The position numbers were made by a program, and so were the translations under genes. Below the pieces are notes generated by a model. The model made no database searches. It worked only from the letters and a program-made list of their open reading frames with translations, and had not been told where the DNA came from. DNA of 64,000 bases from Larus michahellis (lineage: Eukaryota; Chordata; Aves; Charadriiformes; Laridae): the NCBI RefSeq assembly GCF_964199755.1, contig NC_133901.1:10989556-11053555 (forward strand), given 5' to 3'. Below, one piece after another: positions 51,201-63,110 of this stretch; the first letter of the stretch is position 1; each line of letters opens with the position of its first letter.

Positions 51201-54200
51201 TTAGTGCAAGTGGACAAACTGTTCTGCTGCTGAGTACAATCTTATCTGACTCGGAACAGGGGTTGCAATTATAGGCTGGATCCCACAGCTAAAACGAACA
51301 TGAACTCTTTGAAGTCTTTTTGTGGCAGAACAACGTTCCCAATGAAGCACCTGTTCCAAGAAGTTCAATTCATTCATTCGAATTCACAGCTCTAAGCAAC
51401 TGTGATTCCATCTTTCCAGACCCGCTCCAGGGCGCGTTACGCTTCCCCCAGGCAGCGTTTAGCAGTGCTGTGAGACTTCCTGCAGCTCCTCTGTCTCCAG
51501 ATTTCCAGTCTTTGCAGAACAGTACCACGATTTCTGCAGCCGTACGCAGAATGCAAGTGTGAACTTGCCGACAATGGGTTTGCTTGCTAACAATGGAGAG
51601 CCCTCTCATCGCAGAACAAGCTGGTTTTGTCATTGTCACAGGATTTCGATCAAGTTCTTGTGCTGACAAGGCACTCTAAAAACAGCTGTGAAACCCCTGA
51701 AATCCGGCACCGGGTCCGTGAAAATGGCTTCTGTATCAACTATGGCACATTAATTCTCTTAGTGGAGCATCCTATGCAAAAGACTTTTGTTGCAGAACGT
51801 TCTATCCAACAAAATCCTTTTGGGAGACTATATAAACACGACAACCTTTGGAAAGACAAAGGCAACCTTCTTCCTCAGAATTCCATACTAACACTCCTTA
51901 GCTCAGTGATCTTTTTAAAAGTCTCCTCCGCACGTTTATCTAAGCCCTCACCTGGCTGCGCTCTGCACACATGCACGTCCCTCCTGATACCTTGGATCCT
52001 CTGCTTTGAGCCGTCACCAGTTACTGCCATAATTAGGACCTTTGGCTGAGGCTTCAAATCAACTTAAAAAGTGTCTCTGTCAATGAGCTCCTGCTGAACA
52101 ACCTGCATCTGCCTTTTTAAAAATGAGCATTGGCCTACCATCACCCCAGTCTGCTCCCAAAACGGGAACTCCTGACAGTCTGCAGTCACATTCCATCAGG
52201 GGCTCCGTAACCACTCCTCAGCCGCCGACACCACATACCACCACCCACCTCCACCTTCTCCTTTAAAACTTTCAGCCAAAGTGCAGGAAGGTACAAAAGA
52301 AGCTCACGTGGCCCTTCTGCAAGTCATTGTAATCGTCCCGAGGCCCACCTCAAATCCTGACATGACTTATTGTCAGGACTTGCAACTTTTCACTGGAATT
52401 TCAATGACGGGAAGAACAGGCCCCAGTAACTCGTCAATCCCTGCACATACTTTCCCATTCAGCAAGTGGGCTTTGCCACCTCCAAGTCCCTCCAAATTCC
52501 CTCTACACCGCTTCCAGGGTAACATGCTTCCAGCAGACACAGATGTTCCACTAAAATCCAAATTCCTAGGGTCTGGATTGTGGAGATTAACATGTTACAG
52601 AGAAGAGTCCTAAAACACTCAGTAAGGTAAAAGCGCTCCAAATTTTGTCACAGAGAATGACATAAGTTTAGGGTGACTACATAGGCTCACATTACACGAC
52701 ATTTTTGACTTCTGTAAGTTAGTGCAACAGTTCAAACATGTTAATGTCCCCATTTTTTAAAAAACCAAAACACTGGAGTGTGCAATGCAGCTTTTTTTTT
52801 TTTTTTTTTTTTCCATTTTTCATTCAGGTTTCTCTCTCATTCATGCACATTGGTGCAGAAAGAGATGAAAATGGGCTTCTCAGAACACTAGGGAACGAAG
52901 AGGCATCAAAGAACTGGTTTGGTCTGGAGGAGTTTAATTGTTTTGATTTGTGGAAACCAAAACTTTAACTGATAGAGATGTAAACCCTTGGATATCAAAC
53001 GTGAAACTCCTGAGAAAACTGTTGTTAGCTGTATTTAGTAGGTCTCTGAAGTCGTTCAAGACCCATTGCCCATGGAGTTTTCCTCTCAGCCGACAAGTCG
53101 TCAAAGACTTTTTGTGACAAATTGTCAGAGTCAAGCATAAGAGCCTCTTAGCTTCTGCCACCACTAAAGGTCACACGGAACTGAACAAAGCGTCACAGCC
53201 AGCTTGCCCCAAAGCTTGTCTCACCTGGGTATTGGCGAATGGTGGACACCGAGCTGGTGATGGGGGTATAGGTGTGCGCGGTCAGAGGATAGGCAGAGGG
53301 CGGGTACGTTGGTAAGAAATACTGGAACTGGACAGGCACCGACTGCCTACAGGCACCAAAGAGAGCAAGTATTACACACACCATTTTAACTGGTCATCTT
53401 CAGCCCCTGCCTTGGGGCCACTCCCCGAGTTTCGTTATCCCAGCTGCCATAAGCTAGCAAGTATCTCAGCTATCACGGTTAATTCAAAACCGCCAAATGC
53501 CACCCCCACCCCAGGGTTTTAAAAACACATTATTTCCAGCATAGTGGAACCTAGAAAAGCAGCAAGGCACACAAAAACACACACTGCCATTCACAGAGCT
53601 GGTATTTCCCTACCTGTTGTCATTTCTGGTTTCCATCGCTACTGGGTTTGGTGATGCCCGGTGACTAGAGAGGGGTATGAGATTACTCCTCTCTGCTGTG
53701 TAATCCGACTGGATCCGGGGAGAAGTATGCGTGATTTGCTGAGGAACCACTTTAGCTGCATAAAGACAGACATGTAATCAGTTAACAGTCAAAGTGTTGG
53801 CTGACACTGCAAAAGCAAGATTAATTCTCCTGGCGAAACCCCCAATACTAACTCCAGCCCCCCACCCCGCCCCCTAATAAAAAAACCCATCCTATCCCCG
53901 GATGATTCCTATCCACAGTGATGACAGGTTTCCTCAATAAGAAGAAAGAACAAGGGAAACGGCACATTTTTCATCAATTTGTACCATAATAAGAGGACAT
54001 TATAAATGTATATATAAATTACACTTGCTAACCAATTAAATTACTCCAGTGCTTGAATTTTTTTTTTTTCTCCTTAGGATCAGCCCAGTCCTTTCTGCTG
54101 TCAAGAACTTCATTATCCAAGTTTTCAAAGCAGAACTTGACAGAGACCAAGGAAAATGAGATCAAGGCAGACAGAGGCATACATAGACAGAGGTCAAGAC

Positions 54201-57200
54201 AAGGAAGAAAACACCTACAAAAGCTTTACCGGAAATACTGATGTATCAAGATACAACTTCACTCCTTGGAAACTTATGGCAGGGAAAGATATTACAAGAT
54301 TTCAAAAGAACAAGAAGGAAGTCGGTGGGGAAACAGAGATGAATAAAAGGAAACTTATGCAGTTCTGTAGGAAACATCTCGGGCAGGTTCCACATCTAGG
54401 CAAATAAGTTTCCCACCTTTGGGGGTGAACTGCTAAGGTCTAAATGAAGACACCAACCAAGCTCCATGAGGCTACACCTAACGCCTCAAGAAGCACAGGA
54501 AGGAACTTACAAAATGGACTATGAAAGCCATATTCCATCACCAAGCAGTTACAACTTTAGTATATACTGGGCAGGTTCTGAAATGCCAAAAGGCTTAAGT
54601 GCATCTAAAAAGGTCAATTGAGTCAGTTAATGAGCCATTTTACTACCTTATTACTCCTAGAACATCTATCTCTTCACAGTATTAAAAAAAAAAAAGCTGT
54701 GCCACAGTAGACCTGTTAATTGGTTTCTCCCAGCTTGAACTGATTTTCTTCCCCTCCTTAATTTGCTAATATGCACAAACACTACTAGTATAAACAGAAA
54801 AGTGAAGCACCATTTATGCACTCTTCTTAAAGCTGGAATCACTCACCAACTGGGATGTTTGAGGTCGTGACAGCTGTAGCATGGGAAGAATGGGAGGGCA
54901 TTGTCATGGTGACAATGGTGCTTGTAGGCGCTTGGGTGTGAGACACAGAACCTAAAGAAAAAGAAAAGAGCCATGCAAGATCTTTCTGCAGAGCCCTATC
55001 ACACCAGTGTATCTATATCCAAATAAAGAGGGCAAAAACCCCAACCCAGACCACCGCCCCGAGGAGATCGGCAATTTCTCTCCTGCAGCCCACTCATGCA
55101 CTTCCAAATGCAGTCTTCACCATAAATAAAGAATTCCTCAAAGGTAATCAGGTCCCATCTTCAAGGAGGAAAAACAACCAAAAACCCAACAAACCCCACG
55201 CCTCTCCCACATGAGCACTATGAACACTCACCAGCTGTGGTTGCTGACGCAATCGTGTTCGTTGCCAAAATAGGTGCCACTGTTGCTGCTGCCACTGGAG
55301 TACCAGTACTGAAAATGGTTTTCTATGAAAAGAAAAGAAAACCTTCAAGTCAAAAGACTAGCACATTTAAGATATTTACTTAGTATGGAATCATGCTGGA
55401 CGGCCTGTAAAGAACATTAATTTCTAACCCAATACTAACTCTTTTTCCAAATTTTATCTTAGCACTCAAGATAGAAACAAAAGAGATGTCTAGAAGAAGC
55501 AAGAGGGGCTTAGCGTTGGGGTTTTTTCCCCCCTCTTCTTGTGGTTTACCTGAGCCATGGTGTGGAGCTGTGGCTTCTGCGCTCCTATAGCTGGGTGAGA
55601 CGGTAGTGTAATGCGCGTCGCTGTGTCCCTCGGCTGTGCAGGCCGCTGAATACTAATAGCTGCAGAAGGCGGGTGCTGCTGGATAGACAGGGTGGGTCGG
55701 CTGGAGAGAAAGAAAAAATAGTTATGAAGATAACCATGTGGCTACTAGATATGAAAGGTGAGATGCAGGGACACACATCAGGCCTTGGCCTCTGTCTCTC
55801 TGACAGCAGCGCTGCTAACAAATATATGGTCAAGTTTCTTACGCTGCTTTAACTACACTGTTCTGTCCCCATCTTCCATAAGTACCCAGCTAGGAGGGCA
55901 CGCTTATCAATAACGCCTATCAGTTCACAAAAAACCACAACTTTCTGTCAGGGATGCTTTTCAACATTCGCGTATCTTTTTTTCGCCACTGTGTCTTCAT
56001 AAATAAGACGGGCTGAATTAGCTACAAGTTCCTACAACAGAAACTCTGCTGATCAGAACTGATTCATTACGCTCTTTCTTTCCCTGAACAACAGAGCAAC
56101 ATTTATAGTCATTTTTATTCACAGACCTGAAAGCATTTGCACCGTGAAAACATTACTATGTCTGTACTAGATCATCCCACATCGAGAGGGTTATCGGCAC
56201 TGGGGGGTTAACGCGGATGTCTCCCTTTCCTGCAGAGTCGTCAGAGCACTACAGATTTCAAAGCGTCTTTACCTGAGGGTTGATTCCGTGGCGTGTGCTG
56301 CTGTTGTAGTTATAACAGGGGACTGAGCTCTTGTGGCCGAGACAGTTGCCACCACAGCTGGAGGAATAGTGCTTGAAGTTGTCATGGGAGGACGAGACTA
56401 TAAAAACAAGTCAAAGAGAGACACATTCAGAAGAGAAATTCTGCTATTTAGATAATAACTAGGGATTATGTGGCTAAAACTTTTCTTCTACGTCTTATCG
56501 TTAAGTTTTGGCGTTTTAAGACGTTTCCAGTCTTTCTGACTCGATCTGCCAGCTCCTATGCAGATCTGTCCTGGTTTTCAAAGCACATACATCATAGGAA
56601 TCAGTAACCAAAGTTAACGAGACCGGATCTCTTGAAGGTCTTTAAGAAAAAAACCAAAGGTCAGTTCCCTTCAGGGTGAAAAGAAACTCTGATCCAAGTA
56701 TATACAGGAAGTCAAAGGCGATGACATCGGCATCCTAACTGAAGGCACAAAGTAAAGCTGTTTAACCCTTTATCCTAACATTGAACGCTAGCACTAGCGT
56801 GGGGGGACAATATCTACAATCCTCTCCTTAGACGTGTAGATAAGCTGAGATATACAGAAGTATAGTAAAAGGAGATTTTTATTATTTTGCATAAGAATAA
56901 ATCAACATGAGCGTATCGTGTCAGACCTTTCACGCTTTAAAACTTTAGTGTATCTAAACTAAAGCCTCTTCCCAGTTTCTAAGCACTTTGGAGACAGATA
57001 AAAACCCAATTTCTGGCACCAAGGCCCTGAAGGAAATAAAACCACAGGACTAATGCAACGATTTCCCTGCTTGCTAATAGAAACTGGCACCCGAGAAACA
57101 CAACTGGAAGAGAGCTGACTGAGCGTCAGCCCAGTGAATACGCAATTCCAGGTTATAGATTAGAATTAAGTGCCGGGAAGAGTTTGGAGCCAGCGGTCAG

Positions 57201-60200
57201 CATCCTGCAGAGCCGGGCGGCTGCTACCTGCCTGGATTGGCTGGTGGATGATGTGCTGCACTGCTGGCTGAGCCGTAGCTGCGTTCGGCAACTGCGAAGC
57301 TGGTCGCAGGACTGTAGTTACTTTAGAACTGGACATCACTGCAGCAGCCGCTGCACCTGGGAAACAAACCAAGTGTGTTAAAAGACCGTGCACCCAAACA
57401 GCCCCATTACGACCAGAGACGGGGCCTGACATCAGCCGGTATGTGTCTCAGTTTGAAGTGATTTCCTGTGTATGTCAGTTCAGGGGACACTGGTTGAAAA
57501 GTAAGGCTTGCAACAAATACACGTAAGGGTCACACAAGTATGTGGGGAAGGGTAAGTATTATTTTAAATGAACTGGCTTTATTGATACTTCTTATTTCCC
57601 TATAATAACCTTACATTGCAAATCCAGCATTTTTCTATTCCGAGCTATGCAAGTCCGTAGAAGTAATTCAAACAGTTTGATCCCTGGGCTGATGTGTAAA
57701 TAAGTCACCCAATACCAAGAATAATCTCCCTGCACCTGATGAAGTTCCAAAGAAAAAGAATATATGTGCAACAGAAGAAAAGCAAAACAAAAAAAACCAA
57801 CCAACTTCTAAAGCTACAACAGCATAGGACTTTGGTTAATTTGCCTACTGTTGGCTGCCTCCTGATCAAAAGAAATTGTTGTCAAAGGCAAACAGCCTTG
57901 AAATCATTTGATGGACTAGACTGCACAGCTCCTGTAGATGTCCCTAACTAAAGTTATTACCTCGAAAGGTAAGATTCAAGCTGAGAGAATAAAAGCGGGG
58001 GGGGGAAGAAAACATACACTAAGTACCACTACACAGCTTGTGGCAGCTGTCCCACAAGAATCAAGTGAACAAAAACTACATTTTACTTCAGCTACAAATA
58101 AAGCTGCACAGTCCTTCCACCTGCTCCAGTAAACGATTAGGTTTTTGTTTTTCTTGAGTGACTAAATAACATCAAATATGAGAAGAAATAAAAATATAAC
58201 TGGTACTTTGAATTCAGATCAGTTTAAAGTTGACCTGGAAATGCAACCCATAAGCTTTTGGCAAGTCTGACTGCAGTCAGAAATGAGACAGACTGTATTG
58301 AGCGCGGTGTTCTTTTAAGGGGCTGGTCTCTTGTTTTGTAAGCTGTAGCAACCAAAATCCTGGGAGACGAGAGCCTGTGCTTATCACCAGCATTTAGCTC
58401 AAGGGTAAAAGCAAAACGCGCACAATACAGTATGTTATCACGCACAAAAGTGCACAAGTGATCCTGTCACAAGTGGGTACAAGAACATGTCTCGCAACTG
58501 CGCGGGCGTCACTGTCACAGGTGAACAATGCTTGCTACCAAGAATGTACAAGAATGCCCCCCATTTATGCTAGCAGTTTTAACAGCCCAAGTATCAGCTG
58601 CGGTAGCAGCGAGGACGATTTTTAGAGGCGGAGGCTCTAAAAGCCTTGAGACGCTGTGAGCAGAGGCGGGGATGGCACAGCTGGATCTTACCTCGGGGTA
58701 GGTGAGAAGCTCCAATGTGTAGTGGAGGCCCAGGAGCGCTACTTCTGATGATAGACATCTGCACGTTGGTAGCCATGATATGATGCAAGTTACTAGGATG
58801 GCCCTGCAGAGTTCAAGAAACAGCAAAACCCAAAATAAACGGTGAGCTGCATTGACAAGAATTAATGGCCACGCTAACAGCGTCACCATATCTAAGTCCT
58901 GAAGACAGAAAAGAGATTTTGTAGAGATACCTGGTGTACAAAGGTCACATGCTTTACAAGTTGAGTGTGGAAAGAGGCAGATGTTTCTACATAAAGTTTC
59001 TACATACAGGATAAAGTTACAGAAGCTGCTGACATCGTGGGTGCAAGATGTAAACGTTTATCCTGTTTCACTGAGCTATTTTTCTGGTTGGCCTGTGGGT
59101 GACGTTCAGTCAGCAGTCACCCACATACCAACCAGAGAGATGGCCCTTCTGCCATTAGTGACTTCTAAGGCAGAGATTCATACCAGCTGCCCAGTAAAGT
59201 CAAGGGAATAGTGGGAACCTGGCAAGTGTTGCAACAAATTCATTCTATTTTCTAATACTGCTGGACTTCCCAAGGCTATTCGTGAAGACAAAAATCCACT
59301 AAAACTGTTGCACATCCCCAGCCAGCCTAACTCAAATTCAACTAAACGCACTCTACATCAAAACCCCGAGACTTCAGAGGTTTAGCCATGAGTGTTCTGG
59401 CAAACTAGTTTCAAATCACAAGGACTGGCTCTGCAGTCAAAGTAACGGGGAGGGAGGCAGGGGGGGTAGTTTCTAAAGCATTAACTACACTTCCCCCCCC
59501 AACACACACACTCAAATTTTGTCACTAGTGGTTTAATAAGAACACGCTGCAAACCCATGAACTGTTCCCCAGTCTGATTTGCTTCCAGAAGAGCTAAAGA
59601 ACCCTGCAGGGATGAATCCCAGCAGTTTGCCTGCACTAGAAGTTCTCCAAGCAATGCTCAAAGAGCGGGAGCTTTTAAGGGAAGACTCAGCTGCACGGCA
59701 GCTTTTTGGATACGGCTCTGCTACCACAGCCTCACTGCGCTGCATCGGTTGTACGACTACAACAAATCAGCAGCTTTCTAAAGAGCTAGCGATAACTGAG
59801 TCGGAGGTTTAGTGCTCCAAGCAGAACTGATCCAACAGCCAGCGAACGGGGAAGCCTGCTCCTGCTCTCTCTACCTTCCCTCCTGCTGCAAGAGCCCGCC
59901 TTAGTTGTACCAATATTAACATTGATCTGACCACACAGCGAGCTGGAACGGAGGGGAAAAATAAAAAAAACAAAAAAACCCCAGACCTGTTGGCCACTGA
60001 TTGTTGCCACGGGAATTGTTGGAGCCTGTGGTATGTTGCTTTCCATGGTCACAGTAACTTGCCCGGGAACCTTTGTGGGAGCTGAGAGAGTAGAGGGTGG
60101 AGCAGGAGCAATGGGCCGGCTGGGCATGGTGGGCTTCAGGGGAGGCTACAAGAAATACAAAGACAGACACGTTGGCAACTCCGAATGAGAGCGCACTGTT

Positions 60201-61843
60201 GAAGCGGAAATCATTTTGCGGGGGTCAAAGCCTGGAGAGAAAGTCACCTTTGTGCAAGGATAAGTATGGTTAAGAATTTGGAGCAGAAGGATATTGATCG
60301 TACAGAGCTACTCAGTTTTCATTCGGGACAAAGAAAGGGCATCTTTTGTACTGGAAATATGCAGCTTCTAACATACGGTGTGGGTCACAAGTGGAATCTG
60401 TCAGGGCTACGGTATGCCCCTACAGACACCGGGCGCTAACAGCTAATTGGATATTCACATCCCCTCCTGCAGGGAAAAAGGGAGATTTCAGAAACTGATT
60501 GCAATCACTCTTCTCTTAAGAGAGAAACAGAAAACACCTCCCTCAAAAATAATGCTATGATACTGTGAAGTCCTCAGGGTGTCACATGGAACAGCTAAAC
60601 CCCGGAGACAGCGTACACCCAGCAGAAGCACATGAGAAAAGCTTAAGAAACAAAAGCAGGGAAGTTTTTTGTGTAATTTATTTTTGCTCAACACTCTTAA
60701 CTTGCAATATAGATTGTATTTTTCCCCGACACGAATCGTGAGCCTCCTCGTTACCTTCATAAGTCCATCTGAAAAGGAAAGCGGGACAGCTGGAGTCAAA
60801 TGCGCCGGCGGCGCTGTCACTGTCACCGGGGCAGCAGACTGGACAGGGTGGTGCTGCGTCAACATCTGAACCTGCGGATAGGGCCGAACCACCACCGGCT
60901 CCTGCTTTTCTTCTCGAGGTTGTATAGAGCCGCCGGGGCCGATGTGCTCTCTGGGAGCAACCTCCGAGTCCCGACTAGAATCATCACTCACTAGCAAAAC
61001 AAAATAAACAACAAGAAAAAGGGAACACTGTGGAAAAAGGTAAAAAGACACTAACAAGTTCGCATCGGTCACCCACCAGGTCAGAGATGTGATGTCAGAA
61101 ACTGCCTGAATAAAAGAAATTTGCCCTTACAAGTAAACGTATTCCAAAGATGAGACCCCCAGGGGCTCTGGCGCTGCTTCGGCCGGTTCCCCTCGGAGGG
61201 GATGGGCCCTGGAATGCCGGGCAGCCCGGGCTCACCTCAGGAGTTCTTCTTCAAACAAAGATTGACTAATCTTTACTTCAAGTGAAAAATACCTAATTAA
61301 CTGCCATAAAGTCCCACATCAAACAGGTAGTTTGAAAAAGTCTTAATTTAGTGTGTTATGTGCCTGAATGTCAAACTCAAAACCAAGAATAACCGCCCAA
61401 AACCGAAGCCGCTCCCCGCAGTCACCTCTGGTGGGCTGCCCGACACCTGCCGCCCGGGCAAGGGCAGCGGGGCCCGGAACCGGGACTCCGGCCCCGCCTC
61501 CAGCTGCACGAACTCCTCCCGTACCCGCTCTGCCACCGCCGACCGGCGGGAGAGGAAGGACGGGACGGCCCCGCCCCGGCATCGCTCCTCGCAACCGCCC
61601 ACTACACCGATCCTCACGACGCTCCCACCCTCCCCCGGCCGGGACACCGGAGCGGCTCCGTTCCCCGCCCCGCCCCGCCCCGGCAGCCGCCCCGGCAGCC
61701 GCCCCCGCGCGTCCCGGCGCCCGCTTACCTGCGGCGGCGGCGGGGGCGATGAGGCCGGCGGAGCCGCTGGTGGGGCCGGGCGGCGGGGCTGGTCCCAGGC
61801 CGGCGGGCGGCGCGCCCGAGCGGGGGAACTGCTGAGAGCTCAT
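42220..61843 (-). CDS. SAP130: SIN3A-associated protein 130 kDa (SAP130), complete, 20 coding exons
   Basis: Nuclear subunit of the SIN3A/HDAC1-2 co-repressor; the conserved C-terminal region binds SIN3A. The exons are 61843-61729, 60990-60755, 60145-59987, 58803-58692, 57356-57232, 56397-56273, 55700-55550, 55322-55232, 54951-54847, 53755-53614, 53346-53225, 50587-50285, 49275-49098, 47807-47703, 46930-46569, 45166-44918, 44610-44485, 43539-43436, 42751-42638 and 42378-42220. They total 3183 nt, giving 1060 residues plus TAA (human about 1050), with phases agreeing throughout. The protein is mostly low-complexity Pro/Ser/Thr/Ala sequence. Landmarks are REEKQEPVVVRPYPQVQM (exon 2), a decapeptide repeat at about residues 536-586, an IKEE sumoylation-type site before EPMD (exon 15), a basic RKKPRK at about 845-850, and the conserved C-terminal part (EGVRYVPVRPRPPITLLRHY onward) ending KLKRKEKV. 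All introns are GT-AG except intron 5, which needs a GC donor. ATG 61843 lies 6 nt inside an exon whose acceptor is at 61850. Confidence 0.98.
42518..42540 (+). repeat. Homopolymer T23
   Basis: A T23 run in the last SAP130 intron, about 100 nt downstream (in the transcript sense) of the exon 19 donor. It reads as A23 in the pre-mRNA, so it is not a polypyrimidine tract for the last acceptor. It is probably simple-repeat slippage. Confidence 0.88.
50313..50465 (-). repeat. SAP130: In-frame decapeptide repeat in SAP130 coding exon 12
   Basis: Five tandem in-frame units of the form GIQPAPISAQ cover 51 codons; one unit has 11 residues through an extra Pro/Thr (GLHPATPIGTQ). The first two units are identical across the full 30 bp of DNA, while the others have drifted. 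The mammalian protein, as I recall it, carries the same array with different unit sequences (for example GIQPAPIGTP), so the array is ancestral but individual units turn over. The region lies in the low-complexity central part, outside the SIN3A-binding end. Confidence 0.9.
50644..50656 (+). repeat. C13 run (G13 in the transcript) just upstream of SAP130 exon 12
   Basis: A run of 13 C on the plus strand reads as G13 in the SAP130 pre-mRNA, about 57-69 nt upstream of the acceptor of coding exon 12. G runs near splice sites can act as intronic splicing signals or form quadruplexes. Effects here are unknown, and the run length may be imprecise. Confidence 0.75.
52792..52812 (+). repeat. Homopolymer T21
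   Basis: A T21 run within the long SAP130 intron between coding exons 11 and 12, antisense to the gene. No retroposon body is recognisable beside it. Confidence 0.85.
57230..57231 (-). other. SAP130: Non-canonical GC splice donor of SAP130 intron 5
   Basis: Coding exon 5 must end at 57232 (…CAG) to keep phase 0 with exon 6, which begins at 56397 after TATAG. The intron then starts GCAGGTAGC rather than GT. The exon length of 125 nt (2 + 41 codons) fits exactly. A GT four bases further on would add 4 nt and break the frame. The joined peptide HQPIQ|SRPP matches the mammalian protein as I remember it. GC-AG introns are a known minor class, about 1% of vertebrate introns. Confidence 0.75.
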
Positions 61844-62569
61844 CTCCGCCTGCGGGCACCGGCGGCCGTTACGTTACGGTGCGTCACACAACGTCACGAT
61901 ACCGGCGACCCCCACCCCCCCCCCGCCTGCCCGGGGGGCGGCTACACCCCCCGCAGGCCCCGCCCCCTGCTCCCGCCCTGCTCATTGGGCGCGGCGCTGG
62001 CGGCGCTGCCAGCCCTGCGCCAATGCGGCGCGCCCCCGCCGCGCTAGCCAATCCAGCGCCGGCCCCCCCAGCCAGTGAGGAGCCGCCGTGCTAATGACCT
62101 CACGAGGCGGCGAGCCAATAGCGGGGAGGACAGCGCTGGCCAATGAAGGCCGTCCGTGCCCGCCCTGCCGTGCCGCCGTGAGGGGCCGCAGGGCCCGGAT
62201 GTTCCCGGGAGCGCGGCGGCGCCCGCGGCCGCCCGTGCCCAGCGCGGCCCGCACCGCCCGGCCCGGTCCTCCCCGCGCCCGGCCCGCCCTCCCCCACCCT
62301 ACCCCCGGCCCTTCCTTCCCGCCCTCCCGTCCCGTCCCGGTCCCGCTGCCGCGCAGGGCCCCGCCCCTCCCCTCTCCGCCTCTCGCCCCGCAGCGCCGTT
62401 GCCGGGCGCGGGAGCGGGCTCGGGCTCGGGCACGCTCTCGGTCGCCCCCCCGCCGCCACCGCGCACTGAAGCGGCGGCCGCCGCCCCCCGCCCCGCAGCC
62501 CCCCCCGCCCCCGGAGCTGTCCCCGGCCGCAGGGCGGGGCGGTGCCGACGGCGCTGCCCGCGGCGTTAC

Positions 62570-62650
62570 CTGTGCCCGGGGCGCCCCGCGGCAGACGCTG
62601 CCACCGCCGAGAACGGAGCTCCGCTTCCGCCGCCGCAGCTGCCCGCGGCG
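62570..62650 (-). other. SAP130: Probable non-coding first exon of SAP130 (5' end approximate)
   Basis: A strong minus-strand donor, GGCACAG|GTAACG, ends an exon at 62570. The ATG exon has its acceptor (GCCCGCAG|GCGGAG) at 61850, so a short leader exon is expected upstream in the same CpG island and this is the best candidate. The 5' limit is only a guess within the GC-rich sequence. Nearby inverted CCAAT boxes at 62652 and 62695 are consistent with a start just above. Confidence 0.5.
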
Positions 62651-62833
62651 GATTGGCCCCGGCCGGCCCCGCCCCCCGCCGCGCTCACCGCCCCATTGGC
62701 TGCGGCGGCCCGCCCTCCCCGCGGGGCGCCTGGGAGATGGAGTCCGCGCGCGGGGCGTCTCGCGAGAGGCGGGAGCGGGCGAGGCCCCGCCGGGCCGCCC
62801 TATTGGCCGTGGGGTTTCCAGGGCAACGCGAGG

Positions 62834-62933
62834 AGGCGGGGCCAGACCCGGGGGCGGGGCCAGACCCGGGGGCGGGGCCAGACCCGGGGGCGGGGCCAGA
62901 CCCGGGGGCGGGGCCAGACCCGGGGGCGGGGCC
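62834..62933 (+). repeat. 18-bp GC-box minisatellite upstream of SAP130
   Basis: Five full, essentially identical copies of an 18-bp unit (GGCGGGGCCAGACCCGGG) start at 62834, 62852, 62870, 62888 and 62906, followed by a partial copy. Each unit carries a GGGCGGGGCC GC box of the Sp1/KLF type. Identity between copies means recent expansion or homogenisation. It lies roughly 200 bp upstream of the likely first exon of SAP130. Confidence 0.95.
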
Positions 62934-63110
62934 ATGGGGAATCCCCTTCCAGCGCCGCTCCGGCCTCCGGCGCGAACAGCGGGGCGGGACGGGCCAATAA
63001 CTAATTAAAGACCAAACAAACCTCGGTGGCAGCGCACGTCGCAACCCAGAGACGCCGCCCGTGCAGCGCCGCCTCGTGTTCGACTACACGCGCCGCGGAA
63101 GGCCGGTGTT

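Larger units (their letters stand above)
61984..62998. promoter_or_regulatory. SAP130: Cluster of nine CCAAT boxes in the SAP130 island
   Basis: CCAAT or its complement ATTGG occurs at 61984-61988, 62020-62024, 62048-62052, 62115-62119, 62140-62144, 62652-62656, 62695-62699, 62802-62806 and 62994-62998, in both orientations. In a GC-rich kilobase this AT-containing pentamer would be expected about once or less. NF-Y is the usual factor for such sites, typically with multiple copies near start sites. Confidence 0.65.
61400..63110 (-). promoter_or_regulatory. SAP130: CpG island, SAP130 promoter
   Basis: About 1.7 kb of CpG-dense sequence covers the ATG exon, intron 1 and the presumed first exon of SAP130. 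It contains nine CCAAT/ATTGG pentamers between 61984 and 62998, many GC boxes, and an 18-bp minisatellite of GC boxes at 62.83-62.93 kb. No TATA box was seen near the candidate start. Very long open frames on both strands (up to ~317 codons) are explained by GC-rich composition and lack of stop codons. Confidence 0.75.

Noticed and set aside
57228-57229. Canonical GT four bases inside the GC donor of SAP130 intron 5
   Set aside because: Using it adds four bases to exon 5 and shifts the downstream frame, whereas the GC position joins HQPIQ to SRPP exactly in phase.
61982-63008. Overlapping 282-317 codon open frames on both strands near the SAP130 promoter
   Set aside because: Composition-driven. 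The repetitive peptide (for example GLAPPPGLAPPP) is just the 18-bp minisatellite translated, and neither frame matches a known protein.
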